Source: Pricia antarctica
GTDB lineage: Bacteria; Bacteroidota; Bacteroidia; Flavobacteriales; Flavobacteriaceae
Length of the DNA stretch: 64,000 bases
Assembly: GCA_011050085.1 (NCBI GenBank)
Contig: DRGL01000036.1
Span: 113,850 to 177,849 of the forward strand
Reading direction: 5' to 3'
Shown piece after piece: positions 62,458 through 64,000 of this stretch (position 1 is its first letter; each line of letters starts with the position of its first letter). The notes under the pieces were generated by a model. That model made no database searches. It worked only from the letters and a program-made list of their open reading frames with translations, and was not told the origin of the DNA. A program made the translations under genes and the position numbers.

Positions 62458-63383
62458 TTCGTTATAGGTTTAGTTACTGTATTTTGATGTTCGAACGGTC
62501 TGGATTGAAAGATGTGTACATCTCTTTGAGGAAACGGAATAGTAATGCCGCCTTCCCTAAATTTAGCATCGATTTGATAACGCATCGCACTTTTTATCCT
62601 TGGGTCTGAAAAACTATCGTTAATGTAAAAATTTATAGAGAACATAAGTGCAGAATCGCCGAAATCATCGAAAGTTACAAAGCACTTCGGACTTTTGAGT
62701 ACACCTTTTTGACTTTTAGCTACCTCCTCCAAGATTTTAGTCACTAGCATAACGTCACTGCCATACGCAACCCCGACACTGACTTTCTCACGTGTCGTAG
62801 TATGGTTTTGCGTGTAGTTGTATATTATGTCGGTGATAAAATGATGATTGGGAATCACGATTACCTTATCGTCACGGGTAATGGCCCTTGTCGTTCTGAG
62901 CTTAATCTCGAAAACCTTGCCTACGCGACCTTCTACCTCTACGATATCACCGACATGCAGGGATTTATCGGTAATTATAAAAATTCCTCCGATAACATCT
63001 TTAAAAAGATCTTGCAGTGCTAACCCAAGACCTACAAAAAGTGCTGCGGAAGCGGTAAGTAGCAGTGTTATATTAATACCCGCCGCACTCATCGTAGTCA
63101 GTATGACAATCAGATAAATGACATATTTGATGAACTTAAAAATACTGATAAACTTCAGCTTATCGTCACCATGCATTTTTCGGGTAAGAAGCTGCCGAAT
63201 CCATTGCAGCGCAAAACTGGTAATAATAAAAGCGGCGAACAGCAACAAGAACAAAGATACCGTTAGCTGTATCTCGTTTTCACCTTGACCGAACCTTGGG
63301 CCCATATCAAGGAATTCTTTTATCAAGCCCCAAATATCTTCTTCTATGATTTCCTCTACCTTATTTTTTGTGTCCTGTAACAT
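62454..63383 (-). CDS. Small-conductance mechanosensitive channel (MscS-like)
   Basis: 309 aa from ATG at 63383 (MLQDTKNKVEEIIEEDIWGL); an in-frame ATG six codons upstream overlaps the permease gene and is less likely. Three or four helices (about residues 45-145) include the pore-lining TM3 with small residues (LLTASAALFVGLGLALQDLFKDVIGG), then the beta domain (GDIVEVEGRVGKVFEIKLRTTRAITRDDKVIVIPNHHFITDII) and C-terminal alpha/beta end. It releases solutes in osmotic downshock. It ends in overlap with the beta-barrel gene and starts next to the ABC permease stop. Confidence 0.9.
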   Translation of the reverse strand: MLQDTKNKVEEIIEEDIWGLIKEFLDMGPRFGQGENEIQLTVSLFLLLFAAFIITSFALQWIRQLLTRKMHGDDKLKFISIFKFIKYVIYLIVILTTMSAAGINITLLLTASAALFVGLGLALQDLFKDVIGGIFIITDKSLHVGDIVEVEGRVGKVFEIKLRTTRAITRDDKVIVIPNHHFITDIIYNYTQNHTTTREKVSVGVAYGSDVMLVTKILEEVAKSQKGVLKSPKCFVTFDDFGDSALMFSINFYINDSFSDPRIKSAMRYQIDAKFREGGITIPFPQRDVHIFQSRPFEHQNTVTKPITK

Positions 63384-63385
63384 GA

Positions 63386-64000
63386 TCAATACTTTAACCA
63401 CTTGAACAATTCTTTATAGGACGGCCTTTTGCCATACATCAAGATGCCCACTCGATATATCTTTGCGGCAAGCCAAACGATACCTATAAATGTAACGATA
63501 AGTAATAGGATAGAGGCCACGAGTTCCCATATAGGCACTCCCCCTTCTCCGACACCTCCGGGCAAACGCATCATCATCACGATTGGGGATGTCAACGGGA
63601 ATAATGAAAAACCAACGGCAATCGGCCCATGAGGATTACTAAATACCGAAAAGAAGCCCACATAAATGGCTAGCATCAAAGGCACAATGATAGGGAAAAT
63701 AAATTGCTGGGTATCCGTTTCATTATCTACCGCGGCACCGATTGCGGCGTATATGGAGCTGTAGATGAGATAACCCAGAATAAAATAAATAAGAAAAAAC
63801 GTAATCAACATAACCCAGGGAATATTGAACAACTCTTGGGCATACAGCTGTACGGTCTCGTCGGTGGTTGGAACGGGAGGAGCAAAATTACCGCCCACTA
63901 CAGCGCCTTGATTCAAAGAGGATGGATCAATATCTAAAATGGCCAAGGCTATGATCAATAACAGCCCCCCGGAAATTATCCATATCACAAATTGAGTGAT
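63386..64000 (-). CDS. ABC-2 type transporter permease, 5' part outside window
   Basis: The reading continues past the right edge without a stop (ITQFVIWIISGGLLL at the edge), leaving the C-terminal 204 residues. Hydrophobic helices follow the ABC-2 permease pattern: VMLITFFLIYFILGYLIYSSIYAAIGAAVDNETDTQQFIFPIIVPLMLAIY with the conserved NE...Q segment of NatB-like permeases, then PHGPIAVGFSLFPLTSPIVMMMRLPGG. It would pair with an ABC ATPase upstream on this strand, beyond the window. Substrate unknown. MscS follows immediately. Confidence 0.85.
   Translation of the reverse strand: MTQFVIWIISGGLLLIIALAILDIDPSSLNQGAVVGGNFAPPVPTTDETVQLYAQELFNIPWVMLITFFLIYFILGYLIYSSIYAAIGAAVDNETDTQQFIFPIIVPLMLAIYVGFFSVFSNPHGPIAVGFSLFPLTSPIVMMMRLPGGVGEGGVPIWELVASILLLIVTFIGIVWLAAKIYRVGILMYGKRPSYKELFKWLKY

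Noticed and set aside
1..64000. Search for CRISPR arrays, tRNA and rRNA genes, insertion sequences, toxin-antitoxin or phage genes
   Set aside because: No regularly spaced repeats, cloverleaf-like folds, transposases or integrases were recognised by eye; tRNAscan and CRISPR tools would be needed for certainty.

Overview
The window looks like chromosomal DNA of a marine member of the Flavobacteriaceae (Bacteroidetes). The basis is: FecA-like and other TonB-dependent receptors with N-terminal carboxypeptidase-regulatory-like domains, lipoproteins with SSDD-type motifs after the lipobox cysteine, long NusB, DUF3276/PUR-like and DUF1573 proteins, the nusB-DUF1573-yajC order, promoter elements of the Bacteroidetes type (TTG-N20-TAnnTTTG), moderate A+T content and a vanadium haloperoxidase relic. 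The genus cannot be fixed from the sequence. No rRNA, tRNA, CRISPR array, insertion sequence or prophage was seen, and most of the window is ordinary core or near-core chromosome.

Layout. 1-10 kb: 3' part of a 2-oxoacid dehydrogenase E2 gene, recR, a sodium/solute symporter, a CoA-binding protein, a FabH-like synthase, an ABC1 kinase with a TetR-type regulator, and htpG. 9.5-14.6 kb: an NTT/MFS-like carrier fused to HEAT-like repeats, flanked by two class A beta-lactamase-like serine hydrolases. 15-18 kb: a large exported dikinase-like protein with glucan-water-dikinase domain order. 18-24.5 kb: a minus-strand iron-uptake-type operon (DUF4856 lipoprotein, imelysin, HTTM protein, FecA-like receptor) with a recognisable promoter and a palindromic operator. 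25-28.5 kb: ribonucleotide reductase nrdB-nrdA in which the ATP-cone lies on the small subunit, preceded downstream by a perfect 62-bp palindrome. 28.9-41.7 kb: HMG-CoA lyase, LysE exporter, pyrD, a large TonB receptor divergent from pepT, a Tat-exported Gfo/Idh/MocA oxidoreductase, and yajC-DUF1573-nusB. 41.8-51.3 kb: ABC exporter, DUF3276 protein, M14 peptidase, PlsC, CsaA, thioredoxin-fold protein, GNAT, YfiT/DinB and peroxiredoxin. 51.6-55 kb: the accessory part, with a vanadium-dependent haloperoxidase broken by two nonsense codons and a frameshift, then an unrecognised lipoprotein plus helical protein pair. 55.2-64 kb: cold-shock protein, cyclophilin-FKBP fusion, M28 peptidase, PPK2, a sigma-54 activator without DNA-binding domain, a beta-barrel protein, MscS channel and the end of an ABC-2 permease.

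The most notable points are the decayed haloperoxidase, the ATP-cone NrdB, the iron-operon promoter/operator arrangement, the exported dikinase-like protein, the 62-bp palindrome, a possible small RNA or leader at about 7.0 kb, and the uncharacterised pair at 53.7-55.0 kb. No wholly new multi-gene system can be claimed with confidence. The last pair is the best candidate for undescribed biology.
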